Shown here: positions 33,816 to 42,364 of the stretch, piece by piece
Layout of the letters: each line of letters opens with the position of its first letter
How positions within the stretch are numbered: position 1 is the stretch's first letter
NCBI GenBank assembly: GCA_036756705.1
Contig: DAIOKN010000007.1
Span: forward strand, 1 to 64,000
DNA length: 64,000 nucleotides
Direction: 5' to 3'
DNA from: Caproicibacter sp002399225
GTDB taxonomy: Bacteria; Bacillota; Clostridia; Oscillospirales; Acutalibacteraceae
Notes under the pieces: generated by a model
What the model was told of the DNA's origin: nothing
The model's database searches: none
Seen by the model: the letters and a program-made list of their open reading frames with translations, nothing else
Translations under genes and position numbers: made by a program

Positions 33816-35144
33816 TTAAAGCGGTCTTCCCATACCGGCAAAGCGCCGGCGCAGGCCCTTCTTCTTAAACTGCTTCATCAGTTTTTTCATCTGCTCGAAC
33901 TGCTTGAGCAAGCGGTTGACGTCTTCCACTTTCATGCCGCTGCCCGCAGCGACACGCCTTTTGCGGGAAGGATTCATCAGTTCGGGCTTTTTCCTTTCCC
34001 GGGGCGTCATGGAAAGAAGGATCGCTTCCGTGCGGTCGATCTGGCGGTCGTCGATCGGGATGTCCTTCATCTGCTGACTTATCCCCGGCATCTTTTGCAG
34101 CACGTCCTGAATCGGCCCCATTTTTTTCATCTGGCGGATCTGATCAAGCATATCCTCCAGATCGATCCGATTCTTCATCAACTTTTCCGCCGTCTTCTGA
34201 GCAGCCTTCTGATCCAGATTCTTCTGGGCATCTTCAATCAGTGTGAGCACATCGCCCATACCGAGAATTCGGGATGCCATGCGGTCGGGGTGAAACACTT
34301 CCAAATCAGAAAGCTTTTCGCCCGTGCCGGCGAACTTGATCGGCCGGCCTGTCACCGCACGCACGGAAAGTGCGGCGCCGCCGCGCGCATCGCCGTCCAG
34401 CTTAGTCAGGACAACGCCGGTGATGTCGAGCAGTTCATGAAACGACTTCGCAACATTGACTGCCTCCTGGCCGGTCATGGCATCCACAACCAGCAGGATA
34501 TCGGTGGGCTGTACCGCCTCTTTGATGCGGCGCAGCTCATCCATCAGAGCCTCGTCGATCTGCAACCGGCCGGCTGTGTCAATCAGGACAAAATCGTTGC
34601 CGTAATCCTTCGCGTGTTTGACTGCGTTCCGGCTGATCTTCACCGGGTCGCCGTTCCCCTCTTCGAAGACGGGCACCCCGGCCTGTTCGCCGAGAACCTG
34701 AAGCTGCTGGATCGCAGCGGGGCGGTAAACGTCGCAGGCCGCCAAAAGCGGCCTGTGGCCCTGATTTTTCAGCATCAGCGCCAGTTTTGCGGCGTGGGTC
34801 GTCTTGCCGGAGCCCTGCAGCCCACAAAACAGCACCACGGCCGGCGGCGAAGACGGGCTGTTGAGGCGGGATTCTCCGCCCCCCATCAAAGCCGTCAGCT
34901 CTTCATCGACGATTTTAACAACCATCTGGGCCGGAGTCAGGCTTTCCATAACTTCTTTTCCGACGGCACGCTCGCTCACCTTGGCGACGAAATCCTTAGC
35001 CACCTTGTAGTTGACATCCGCTTCCAAAAGAGCCATCCGAACCTCGCGCATAGCCTCTTTCACATCGGATTCACTGAGCTTGCCTTTGGAACGCAGGCGT
35101 TTGAACGCCGCAGAAAGCTTCTCTGATAGATTTTCAAACGCCAA
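33816..35144 (-). CDS. ffh: Signal recognition particle protein Ffh
   Basis: GTPase subunit of SRP that targets membrane proteins to FtsY and the translocon. N domain, then the G domain with GLQGSGKTTHAAKLA, DTAGRLQIDEALMDEL and TKLDGDARGGAAL, then the C-terminal methionine-rich M domain that binds 4.5S RNA (starting around MRQMKKMGPIQDVL in this sequence's region 320 onwards). 442 residues. The start is TTG at 35144, after AAGGAGG. It is downstream of ylxM, its usual partner. Confidence 0.96.
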   Translation of the reverse strand: MAFENLSEKLSAAFKRLRSKGKLSESDVKEAMREVRMALLEADVNYKVAKDFVAKVSERAVGKEVMESLTPAQMVVKIVDEELTALMGGGESRLNSPSSPPAVVLFCGLQGSGKTTHAAKLALMLKNQGHRPLLAACDVYRPAAIQQLQVLGEQAGVPVFEEGNGDPVKISRNAVKHAKDYGNDFVLIDTAGRLQIDEALMDELRRIKEAVQPTDILLVVDAMTGQEAVNVAKSFHELLDITGVVLTKLDGDARGGAALSVRAVTGRPIKFAGTGEKLSDLEVFHPDRMASRILGMGDVLTLIEDAQKNLDQKAAQKTAEKLMKNRIDLEDMLDQIRQMKKMGPIQDVLQKMPGISQQMKDIPIDDRQIDRTEAILLSMTPRERKKPELMNPSRKRRVAAGSGMKVEDVNRLLKQFEQMKKLMKQFKKKGLRRRFAGMGRPL

Positions 35145-35156
35145 AGCGATTCCTCC

Positions 35157-35522
35157 TTATTCGTTACAAAGCCTGCGGGTAATTTCAAGAATTTTTTTTG
35201 CGTCTTCGTCAATTTCCCGCGCATAAATATAATGCTGGTTGTACTCCCGGATGCGCCCGGCGGCCTCGCCAATCTTCTGCAAACCGTCCATCATCTCGCG
35301 GAACCGGTGGACCAGGCCGAGTTTTTGCTCCATCTCAAGGAGCTGCCCTTCGGCGCGTTTAACAAAGTCATGCACGCCCTGCCGGGTAATTCCCTCGTTT
35401 TCCGCAATCTCAGAAAGGGACAGGTCATCGTTGTAATAATATTCAACAATCCGCCGCTGTTTTTCCGTCAGCATGGAACCGTAGAAATCAAACAGAAGCG
35501 AAATATGCAGATCCTTCGCCAT
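35157..35522 (-). CDS. ylxM: SRP-associated helix-turn-helix protein YlxM
   Basis: 121-residue UPF0122 protein with a sigma-region-4-like helix-turn-helix (LSLSEIAENEGITRQGVHDF, about residues 34-53). In streptococci YlxM binds SRP components. It is the first gene of the ffh operon, 12 bases before ffh, behind an almost ideal promoter. Confidence 0.93.
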   Translation of the reverse strand: MAKDLHISLLFDFYGSMLTEKQRRIVEYYYNDDLSLSEIAENEGITRQGVHDFVKRAEGQLLEMEQKLGLVHRFREMMDGLQKIGEAAGRIREYNQHYIYAREIDEDAKKILEITRRLCNE

Positions 35523-35570
35523 CCGACCGCCTCCATCGAGGTGTAAAGTTCATTCTCTTTACAGATGGTA

Positions 35571-35599
35571 ATTATACTATAAAAGAAACGAGCTGTCAA
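35571..35599 (-). promoter_or_regulatory. Sigma-A promoter of ylxM-ffh-rpsP-khpA
   Basis: On the minus strand TTGACA (35594-35599) and TATAAT (35571-35576) are 17 bases apart: a consensus promoter about 50 bases before ylxM. Confidence 0.88.
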
Positions 35600-35608
35600 G
35601 AAAGATTT

Positions 35609-36268
35609 TCAGCCGGTCTGCCTCACGGAAGGCATAAATTTTGTATAAAAGATACCGTCCTGCATCCGAAGGGATGTCATCTTCAATTGGGCGGAAATGC
35701 CGGAAACCGGAACGAGAAATAAAGATTTTGTGCTGCACACCAGCGTATTCCCCTGCCGGGAAAGAATGGACGGCAGCCGCTTTTCCGCAAAATTCAGCGC
35801 GGTGCTGACCGGAATTGGAAGCCGCCCGACTTTCACCGACCGCACGGCAAATTTCATCTCTTCAGAAGTGCTGTCAAAAGAAGGCGCAAGGTTTACAAGA
35901 ACGCCAAATCGTTTCCCTTTGTATTTTACGGGAAAATAGACGTTAGCCGTGCTATCTTTCCCCGCCGTGACGGAAAGGGCCGAAACTCCCATCCGGGAAC
36001 TGGTTTCTGCATTGTCCTGAAGCAGACCGTTCAGCCACCCGCCGACTTCTTCTGGAGTCAGGGCCGTTTCCCTGCCGGAAATGGAGGCCGCCGCCACTTT
36101 CGAGACCGCCGTGTCGGACGGTTTCGGCAGAGAGACGCCGGCATTCGGATCGCTGAATAGCATCCAGCTCAGGATACAAAAGACTGCCAAAAGAACGGCA
36201 AGGAGCGAAAGAATCACCGTCAGGGCAGTTCGCCCCCGGCTCCTGCCGCCTATATGCCTTGGTTGCAT
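35609..36268 (-). CDS. Membrane-anchored protein, DUF2140/YpmS-like
   Basis: 219 residues: a short basic N-terminus, one membrane helix (about residues 15-37), then an extracytoplasmic domain. The later pattern, with RSVKVGRLPIPVSTALNF and LKMTSLRMQDGIFYTKF, resembles the YpmS/DUF2140 layout; the function is unknown. AGGAGG precedes the ATG at 36268. It follows mutS2 after a terminator. Confidence 0.6.
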   Translation of the reverse strand: MQPRHIGGRSRGRTALTVILSLLAVLLAVFCILSWMLFSDPNAGVSLPKPSDTAVSKVAAASISGRETALTPEEVGGWLNGLLQDNAETSSRMGVSALSVTAGKDSTANVYFPVKYKGKRFGVLVNLAPSFDSTSEEMKFAVRSVKVGRLPIPVSTALNFAEKRLPSILSRQGNTLVCSTKSLFLVPVSGISAQLKMTSLRMQDGIFYTKFMPSVRQTG

Positions 36269-36294
36269 TTTTCATACCTCCTGCTTTTTAATAG

Positions 36295-36350
36295 GAAAAG
36301 GGCGGCAGCAACAAAACGGCGGTTCTCCCCGTTCTGCGATTCTGCCACCC
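36295..36350 (-). terminator. Terminator after mutS2
   Basis: On the minus strand GGGTGGCAG (36342-36350) pairs with CTGCCGCCC (36300-36308), with an inner stem, followed by four Ts. Confidence 0.7.
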
Positions 36351-36379
36351 AAAACAGAGTTTGCCCCTCTGTCCGCATT

Positions 36380-38758
36380 TTATTTTAATTCCACAATGGT
36401 CACTCCGGATTCGCCTTCCCCGAATGTTCCAAGACGAAAGCTTTTAACGCTCGGGTGCTTTCTCAGATGTTGCTGCACGGCGGCCCGTAAAACTCCCGTC
36501 CCCTTGCCATGGATCACGGTCAGCTGATCGACTCCGCTGAGAAGCGCCGAATCGAGATACCGATCCAGGTTCAAGATTGCTTCATCCGCCGTCTGCCCGC
36601 GCAGATCCACTTCCGTGGTGACTTTCGCATTGGCACGGGACGGGATATTGCGCGTCACGCCTCGAATCGGAGTACGTTGCGGCTTTTCTTTCAAAAGGCG
36701 GAGATTCGAAACCGGGACGCGCGTCTGAAGGATTCCGGCCTGAATCAATGCCTCGTCGGAGTCCCCTTCCGGCGGCCTCAGGACTGTCCCTTTCTTGTCG
36801 ATGTCGAAAATCAGAACGGTATCGCCGGCTTGCAGCGGGCGCGGCAGAGTATAGCTTTCGTTTTCTTTTTTCTGAACCGGGTCCGCCCCGTTTTCCAACG
36901 TGCGCATCCCGGCTTTCAGCTTTGCTTTCTGCTCTGCGGTCAAAGCCTTGTTCCGGTGTTTTTTTACTTCTTCCAATTCGTCGAGCAGGGAATCGGCCTG
37001 GGCACGGGTCCGCGCAACCAGTTGAGAAGCCTTTTCCCGCGCGCGTTCCAGTTCGCCGTTCGCTTCCTTCTGAACCCGTCCCAGTTTTTCTTCCGCTTCG
37101 CGGCGCATTTTTTCCGCTTCCGTACGTTCTTTCCGTACTTTCTCTCGTTCGGCGTCTAGCTTCTGGCGGCTGTTTTCCAAATTCTGCACAACATCCTCAA
37201 ATTTGGTGTTTTCCTGAGAAACAAGGGCCTTTGCCCGCTCCACCACCGCTTCTTCCATTCCCAGGCGGCGAGAGATGGCAAATGCATTGGATCTCCCCGG
37301 AACACCGATCAGCAGCCGGTAGGTCGGCCGCAGCGTTTCCACGTCAAATTCGCAGGAGGCGTTCTCCACGTCCGGCGTCTGCAATGCATAAGCTTTCAGT
37401 TCCGCATAATGGGTAGTGGCGGCAATTTTTGCCCCCTGCGCCCGAAGGGATTCCAGAATGGCTTCCGCAAGGGCCGCGCCTTCCACCGGGTCCGTACCCG
37501 CGCCGAGTTCATCTAAAAGAATCAGGCTGTCCGGCCCGGCCTGTTTCATAATTCGAATGATGTTCGTCATATGGGCGGAAAAGGTGGACAGGGACTGTTC
37601 GATGCTCTGCTCATCGCCGATGTCCGCAAGGACCTGGCCAAAGACGGAAACTTCGCTTTCTTCCGCCGCCGGGATCATCAACCCGCACATGGCCATCAGA
37701 GTCAGCAGTCCGATTGTTTTCAGAGAGACGGTTTTGCCCCCCGTGTTCGGCCCCGTGATGACCAGCGTATCAAAGCCGACGCCAAGCTCGATGTCCGTCG
37801 ACACAACCGACGCGGGATCAATCAGCGGATGCCGCGCCTGTTTCAGCATGATCCGGCCATGGTCGTTGATTTTCGGCAGGGTTGCCTTCATCCGGTAGGC
37901 GAGGTCTGCTTTGGCAAAGATCACATTGAGCTCCACCGCCGTGCGGTAGCCGCGGATGATCGTGTCGGCAAAGTTGCCGGCTTCTGCGGAAAGCTCTGCC
38001 AGGACCCGCTCGATTTCTTTCTTTTCCTGCAGCTGAAGCACCCGTACCTGATTGTTCAGTTCCACGGCGTTCATCGGCTCGATAAACAGCGTCGCTCCGC
38101 TAGCGGACGTGTCGTGAACCAGGCCGGGCACCTCGCCCCGGTACTCTGCCCGAACCGGGACGACAAAGCGGCCGCTCCGGATGGTGACGATCGGATCCTG
38201 CAGATATTTCTGATAAGTTGTGGACCGCGTCATCCGGTCCAGCACCTCCCTCGCTTTCGAAGAGGCTGTACGGATCTTCCGCCGGATAGCCTGTAAAGCC
38301 GGGGACGCACAGTCGGCCATCTCTTCTTCGGAAAGGATTGCGCTGTTGATGCGGTTTTCCAAATACTGATTCGGCATCAGCATGGAAAAGCGGTCATCCA
38401 GACAGCTTTTGATCCCCTCGCCTTTGCTGCGCCAGTCCGATACGGCCCGCAGTGTGCGCAGCAAGCCGGAGACTTTCAGCAGTTCCGCCATGGTCAGCAT
38501 TCCGCCGGACTGCGCCCGCCTCAGAGAATTGGTCTCATTGGTCAGTCCACCAAACGGTGGGGACCCGAACCGAGCCATCATCCCATAGGCGTCGTCCGTC
38601 TCCTGCAAAAGCCGTTTTACCTCTTCCAGCGACGTGGAAGGGCGCAGGTTTTCCGCCAGTTCCGCCGCATCGCTGCAGGCCGTGCGGGCCGCAAGCAGCT
38701 TCAGAATTTTATCCAGCTCCAAAGCCCGCATATGTTTCTGCATTTCCTTTTCAGGCAT
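36380..38758 (-). CDS. mutS2: Endonuclease MutS2 / ribosome rescue factor
   Basis: MutS-family ATPase without the mismatch-recognition domain. Core and clamp region, then ATPase with Walker A GPNTGGKTVSLKT and Walker B LILLDELGAGTDPVEG, a long coiled coil, and a C-terminal Smr nuclease domain (VDLRGQTADEAI, then HGKGTGVLR). Family members suppress recombination and, in Bacillus, also split collided ribosomes. ATG 38758 with GGGAGGG upstream gives 792 residues, full length. Confidence 0.95.
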   Translation of the reverse strand: MPEKEMQKHMRALELDKILKLLAARTACSDAAELAENLRPSTSLEEVKRLLQETDDAYGMMARFGSPPFGGLTNETNSLRRAQSGGMLTMAELLKVSGLLRTLRAVSDWRSKGEGIKSCLDDRFSMLMPNQYLENRINSAILSEEEMADCASPALQAIRRKIRTASSKAREVLDRMTRSTTYQKYLQDPIVTIRSGRFVVPVRAEYRGEVPGLVHDTSASGATLFIEPMNAVELNNQVRVLQLQEKKEIERVLAELSAEAGNFADTIIRGYRTAVELNVIFAKADLAYRMKATLPKINDHGRIMLKQARHPLIDPASVVSTDIELGVGFDTLVITGPNTGGKTVSLKTIGLLTLMAMCGLMIPAAEESEVSVFGQVLADIGDEQSIEQSLSTFSAHMTNIIRIMKQAGPDSLILLDELGAGTDPVEGAALAEAILESLRAQGAKIAATTHYAELKAYALQTPDVENASCEFDVETLRPTYRLLIGVPGRSNAFAISRRLGMEEAVVERAKALVSQENTKFEDVVQNLENSRQKLDAEREKVRKERTEAEKMRREAEEKLGRVQKEANGELERAREKASQLVARTRAQADSLLDELEEVKKHRNKALTAEQKAKLKAGMRTLENGADPVQKKENESYTLPRPLQAGDTVLIFDIDKKGTVLRPPEGDSDEALIQAGILQTRVPVSNLRLLKEKPQRTPIRGVTRNIPSRANAKVTTEVDLRGQTADEAILNLDRYLDSALLSGVDQLTVIHGKGTGVLRAAVQQHLRKHPSVKSFRLGTFGEGESGVTIVELK

Positions 38759-38823
38759 GTAAATTTCTTTCCCTCCCGATCCTTCCGGCCCACGCCATCC
38801 CTGTCGAGGTGTAAGGGCCAAGT

Positions 38824-38846
38824 TCATCTTATCTTATCTTATCTTT
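38824..38846. repeat. Short tandem repeat of TTATC
   Basis: About four copies of the 5-base unit TTATC lie in the gap between mutS2 and the acetyltransferase gene, in the leader region of mutS2. Confidence 0.7.
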
Positions 38847-38863
38847 TCTTTACTATACCGAAT

Positions 38864-39412
38864 TTATTTTAGGACTTCGGGCTTTGCGGCTTCAACCTCT
38901 AAGTTCTTCTCATAGCAGATGAAAATTCCTTTTGGGAATCTTACAGTGCCTGCCTTCTCATACCCGGCGGATTCATAGAGCCGGATCGCCGCTATATTGT
39001 GGGGAAAAGCATCCAGACGTATGTACCGGAATCCGCGGGAAAAGGCAAACTGCTCTGCGGCCAGCAACGTCTGCAAGCCCAATCCCCTCCCCTGCGACTG
39101 AGAGCAGACACACAGGCGGTGAATCACGGCAGGCGGTTCCATTCTGCGGATGCGCCAGCCGACCTCCCCGTACTCGGGCGCCTGATCCTCGTTGACAACA
39201 GCAGCGGAAACCAGCTTTCCGCTCTCTTCAAGCAACAGCATCTCTCCGCTCCGCACGTCCGCCGACAGGGTCGCTTCATCAGGGTAAATTTCATCCCACT
39301 GGTCGATCCCCTTTTGCTGAAGCTGATGCATCGCATCAGAGTAAAGGGGAAAAATTTTTAGCAAGTCCCGTTCTTCCGCAAGGCGAATCCGTAAATTGTT
39401 TGAAAGTTCCAT
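38864..39412 (-). CDS. GNAT-family N-acetyltransferase
   Basis: 182-residue acetyltransferase. The acetyl-CoA loop region is visible as RLCVCSQSQGRGLGLQTLL (motif A, Q/RxxGxG/A) and the later AIRLYESAGYEKAG as motif B. The substrate is unknown. It follows recO by three bases, so probably the same operon. AAAGGA precedes the ATG. Confidence 0.9.
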   Translation of the reverse strand: MELSNNLRIRLAEERDLLKIFPLYSDAMHQLQQKGIDQWDEIYPDEATLSADVRSGEMLLLEESGKLVSAAVVNEDQAPEYGEVGWRIRRMEPPAVIHRLCVCSQSQGRGLGLQTLLAAEQFAFSRGFRYIRLDAFPHNIAAIRLYESAGYEKAGTVRFPKGIFICYEKNLEVEAAKPEVLK

Positions 39413-39415
39413 CGC

Positions 39416-40180
39416 TTATCCTTTCCACTCCGCAGTCCCTACTGTTGTGTGATAAAAATCCAGTGTGGCAAATTCTCGTCCCAGCGTACAGAGAACATAG
39501 GCCTCGGCAGCCCGCTCCAGTTCCTCCATCCCCTGCGGGGAAAGAGTAAAAGAAAACGCCCTGCCTGGCTCCGCATAAACCGTGTGCCTCAGCCCCGCCA
39601 TGGCGCCGCGCCCCAGCTGAACCGACGTTTCTTCCCGCGGGCATCCACATTCGCCGCAGACAATCCGGCCGCAGGCAGGCAAAAAATACATGATGTCGGA
39701 TTCAAAGCGGCCGCATTTCGAACAGCCGACCAGATCCGGCTGGTATCCTGAAAAAGCAAGCATACGCATTTCTACAACGGCCTTGACGAGCCCGTTCGGC
39801 CGGGTCCCCTTGCCAAGCAGATAAAGCGCGTTTAAAACCAGGCGCAGATATTCTTCCGCCGGCGCATCCTGCGGAGCCAGCGCAATCGAAAGCTCACAGA
39901 AATACTGAGCAAGCGAAAGGCGCCCGATATCCTTGCGGAGGTCAAAAAAGACTTCGATCGGCCGGGCGTCGTCAACTATGTATTTTTCCCGCCCCTCAAA
40001 AATGGTAAAGCGGGAATAACTGAACAGCCGCGTCGCAGAAAGATGGCCGTTTTTTGCGCGGCCCGGGCGCTGCACAAAGGCGCGTAGAATTCCTTTCTGC
40101 CCGGTCAGGAGGGTAATCAGCCGGTCGCTGTCACCCACGCATTGCTCCTTGACGACCAAGCCTTCGGCATCCATTCTCAT
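39416..40180 (-). CDS. recO: DNA repair protein RecO
   Basis: Recombination mediator that loads RecA with RecR. The N-terminal OB fold starts DAEGLVVKEQCVGDSDRLITLL; a zinc-binding set of four cysteines is visible in GCSKCGRF and CGRIVCGECG. The ATG at 40180 lies nine bases after AGGAGGATC. 254 residues, normal. It overlaps the candidate yqzL-like ORF and lies downstream of era. Confidence 0.94.
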   Translation of the reverse strand: MRMDAEGLVVKEQCVGDSDRLITLLTGQKGILRAFVQRPGRAKNGHLSATRLFSYSRFTIFEGREKYIVDDARPIEVFFDLRKDIGRLSLAQYFCELSIALAPQDAPAEEYLRLVLNALYLLGKGTRPNGLVKAVVEMRMLAFSGYQPDLVGCSKCGRFESDIMYFLPACGRIVCGECGCPREETSVQLGRGAMAGLRHTVYAEPGRAFSFTLSPQGMEELERAAEAYVLCTLGREFATLDFYHTTVGTAEWKG

Positions 40181-40298
40181 CCTGCTGATCCTCCTGCACC
40201 TGTCTGTCTGCATCCGCCTGCCGCAGTTGGGTGTAAATCAGATAATCCTTTACGCTTCCCGTATGTTTAAAGCTGTCCCACGCTGTCTTTTCATCCAA
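40131..40298 (-). CDS. YqzL-like small protein
   Basis: 55-codon ORF starting with TTG at 40298. Residues 7-24 (WDSFKHTGSVKDYLIYTQ) match the YqzL family pattern WxxFxxTGSxxxYLxY, and the family is known to sit between era and recO in Firmicutes. It overlaps the start of recO by 50 bases, which is unusual, and the ribosome site is weak. The function of YqzL is unknown. Confidence 0.55.
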   Translation of the reverse strand: MDEKTAWDSFKHTGSVKDYLIYTQLRQADADRQVQEDQQDENGCRRLGRQGAMRG

Positions 40299-40428
40299 GA
40301 CGACCGCCCCTTTTTATGATACTACTTAAAGTATTTGTTTTTCAACAGCGTCTATGAGCGGTAAATAAATGAATTTATCCCATAATATTACATAATCTTC
40401 ATGGAAAATATGCTTGCCCGGGATGCCA

Positions 40429-41352
40429 TCATGCATCAAACCCGGAGAGGTCATATCCCATGGTGCGCAGCGCCGATGTAAGGTTTCTCCAGTTTTCCTT
40501 CACTTTCACCCAAAGTTTCAGGTTGACTCTGCAGCCGAAGAAGCGTTCCATATCTTCGCGCGCATAGGTGCCGACCCGTTTCAGCATCTCCCCGTTTTTC
40601 CCGATGATGATCGCCTTATGCGCTTCCCGCTCACAATAGATGGTCGCGAAAACGTCCATGATGCCGTTCCCATCGGGCCGTTCAGCCATGCGTTCCACAA
40701 CGACGCCGATGCCATGCGGCACTTCGGCGTTTAAAAGGCGCAGAAGCTTTTCCCGGACGATTTCGGAGGCGATCACACGCTCCGGCTGGTCGGTCAGCGT
40801 ATCGTCGTCAAAAAAGTGTTCGCCTGGTTTTGCCAGCGTGGAAAGCTCCTGCTTCAGAGCTGGGATTCCGCTGCCGGTTTTTGCGGAAACCGGAACTACC
40901 GCCTCAAAATCATACAGCTGCGAAACATTTGAAATCTGTTCCATCAAAACGGTTTTATCCGGCAGCAGATCAATCTTGTTAATCGCCAGCACCGCCGGCA
41001 TGTTCAGCGAACGAAAACGGTCAATCAGTTCCATCGCAGAGCGGGAAATTTTTTTGCCCGCCTCCACCACCAAGATGCAGATATCTACACCGGAAACGGA
41101 TTCCTGAACGGAACGCACCATATACTCCCCCAGCCGGTTTCGGGGCTGAAGCAACCCCGGCGTGTCGAGAAAGACAAGCTGCGTTTCCGCTTTTGTCAGC
41201 ACACCCATGATGCGCGTCCTCGTGGTCTGTGGTTTTTGAGAAACGATGGCCACTTTCTGCCCAAGCATCGAATTTAAAAGCGATGATTTTCCCACATTCG
41301 GCCGGCCCACAATTGCAATAAACGACGATTTTTTCTGTTTCTGGTCTGACAA
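40429..41352 (-). CDS. era: GTPase Era
   Basis: Ribosome assembly GTPase that binds the 3' end of 16S rRNA. G1 GRPNVGKSS, G3 DTPGL, G4 NKIDLL, and a C-terminal KH domain with IIGKNGEMLKRVG. 307 residues, normal. The start codon is TTG at 41352, seven bases after GGGAGAG. Follows dgkA. Confidence 0.96.
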   Translation of the reverse strand: MSDQKQKKSSFIAIVGRPNVGKSSLLNSMLGQKVAIVSQKPQTTRTRIMGVLTKAETQLVFLDTPGLLQPRNRLGEYMVRSVQESVSGVDICILVVEAGKKISRSAMELIDRFRSLNMPAVLAINKIDLLPDKTVLMEQISNVSQLYDFEAVVPVSAKTGSGIPALKQELSTLAKPGEHFFDDDTLTDQPERVIASEIVREKLLRLLNAEVPHGIGVVVERMAERPDGNGIMDVFATIYCEREAHKAIIIGKNGEMLKRVGTYAREDMERFFGCRVNLKLWVKVKENWRNLTSALRTMGYDLSGFDA

Positions 41353-41364
41353 GGCAATCTCTCC

Positions 41365-41850
41365 CTATTTTCCAATTTTCCTCTTTTTGATAAAATCGCG
41401 GATTCCAAGGGGCCCAAGCACAATATAAAAAGCAGCCCCAGCCGTAACGGCCAGCAGCAGGAAAAGAAGAGCCGGATGAAAAAAGAGGCCCCTCAGAAGC
41501 CATGCAAGCACGGCGGGCCTCCAAAATAGACAGATACCGACCGCAACCGAAAACACTGCGCCCACAAGGACCCCGCCGGACGCCATGTCTTTGACAATGC
41601 GCACAACGGGGTTAAAGCTCGCCGCGCTAAAGTCAGAAAGCTCTTCTGCCACCGTATTGAACAGTTCCGCCGCAATTACCTGAGCAAAAGTCAGAAAAAG
41701 GACTCCATATTCGGCCCGCGTCAAATGGAAAAAAAACGAAAATACAAACACATACAGTGCTACGACTGTGTGCACCCGCATATTCCGTTCATTGTTGATG
41801 CAGTAGATAATTCCGCGAAACGCATACCGAAAGCTCTTCAAAAAGCGCAA
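41365..41850 (-). CDS. dgkA: Diacylglycerol/undecaprenol kinase family protein
   Basis: Small membrane kinase; in Gram-positives this family phosphorylates undecaprenol to recycle the wall carrier lipid. It shows NNERNMRVHTV near residue 20, AAELFNTVAEELSD (the NTxxE signature) and RIVKDMASGGVLV. The 161-residue length comes from an extra pair of C-terminal hydrophobic segments. The start is TTG at 41850, after GAGGA, two bases after ybeY. Confidence 0.9.
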   Translation of the reverse strand: MRFLKSFRYAFRGIIYCINNERNMRVHTVVALYVFVFSFFFHLTRAEYGVLFLTFAQVIAAELFNTVAEELSDFSAASFNPVVRIVKDMASGGVLVGAVFSVAVGICLFWRPAVLAWLLRGLFFHPALLFLLLAVTAGAAFYIVLGPLGIRDFIKKRKIGK

Positions 41851-41852
41851 TC

Positions 41853-42362
41853 TTATTCCTCATCCTCGTCCATAACATAGCTGCTGGTACTTGGCAGGCC
41901 AAGCTGCACCATGACTTCCTCTTCTTTTTCCCTCATTCGCACACGCGCAATGCCGCCGCCCTCGTGATCATATCCCAAGAGGTGCAGCATGGAATGTGCC
42001 GTAAGGTACCCGACTTCCCGTTCCAGAGAATGGCCGTAACGATCGGCCTGCTCCACCGCCTTTTCCATGGAAATAACAATATCGCCGAGAATTTTCGCGC
42101 CGGTGGAATGGTTGATGTCGTAAACCCCGTTTTCCCCCATCGGGAAAGAAAGCACATCCGTCGGAACATCCTTGTTCCTGTACTGCGCATTCAGCTTCTG
42201 AATCTGCTGATTGTCAACAAAGACCACGCTGATTTCTGCTGGACCGTCGAATTTTTCCATTTTTAGCACGGCGTTGCAGCAACGGCGCACCAGCATACGC
42301 AGCCCGGTCGGAATTTTAACCGCCTTTTGTCTATTATCAATAATTACTCTGATTTTCTCCAA
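41853..42362 (-). CDS. ybeY: Endoribonuclease YbeY
   Basis: Zinc-dependent rRNA maturation factor. The metal motif HSMLHLLGYDH (H-x3-H-x5-H) is present near residue 130. 169 residues, typical. The start is TTG at 42362, after a GAGGCG site and immediately after the phoH stop; phoH-ybeY-dgkA-era is a conserved order. Confidence 0.95.
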   Translation of the reverse strand: MEKIRVIIDNRQKAVKIPTGLRMLVRRCCNAVLKMEKFDGPAEISVVFVDNQQIQKLNAQYRNKDVPTDVLSFPMGENGVYDINHSTGAKILGDIVISMEKAVEQADRYGHSLEREVGYLTAHSMLHLLGYDHEGGGIARVRMREKEEEVMVQLGLPSTSSYVMDEDEE

Positions 42363-42364
42363 TT

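Noticed and set aside
33522..35126. 534-codon plus-strand frame opposite rpsP and ffh
   Set aside because: Antisense to well-identified genes; the translation is rich in His, Leu and Gln and has no domain. A shadow of high third-position GC.
35531..38815. TTACACCTCGA repeated upstream of ylxM and mutS2
   Set aside because: An 11-base match is expected many times by chance in 64 kb; the flanks do not agree.
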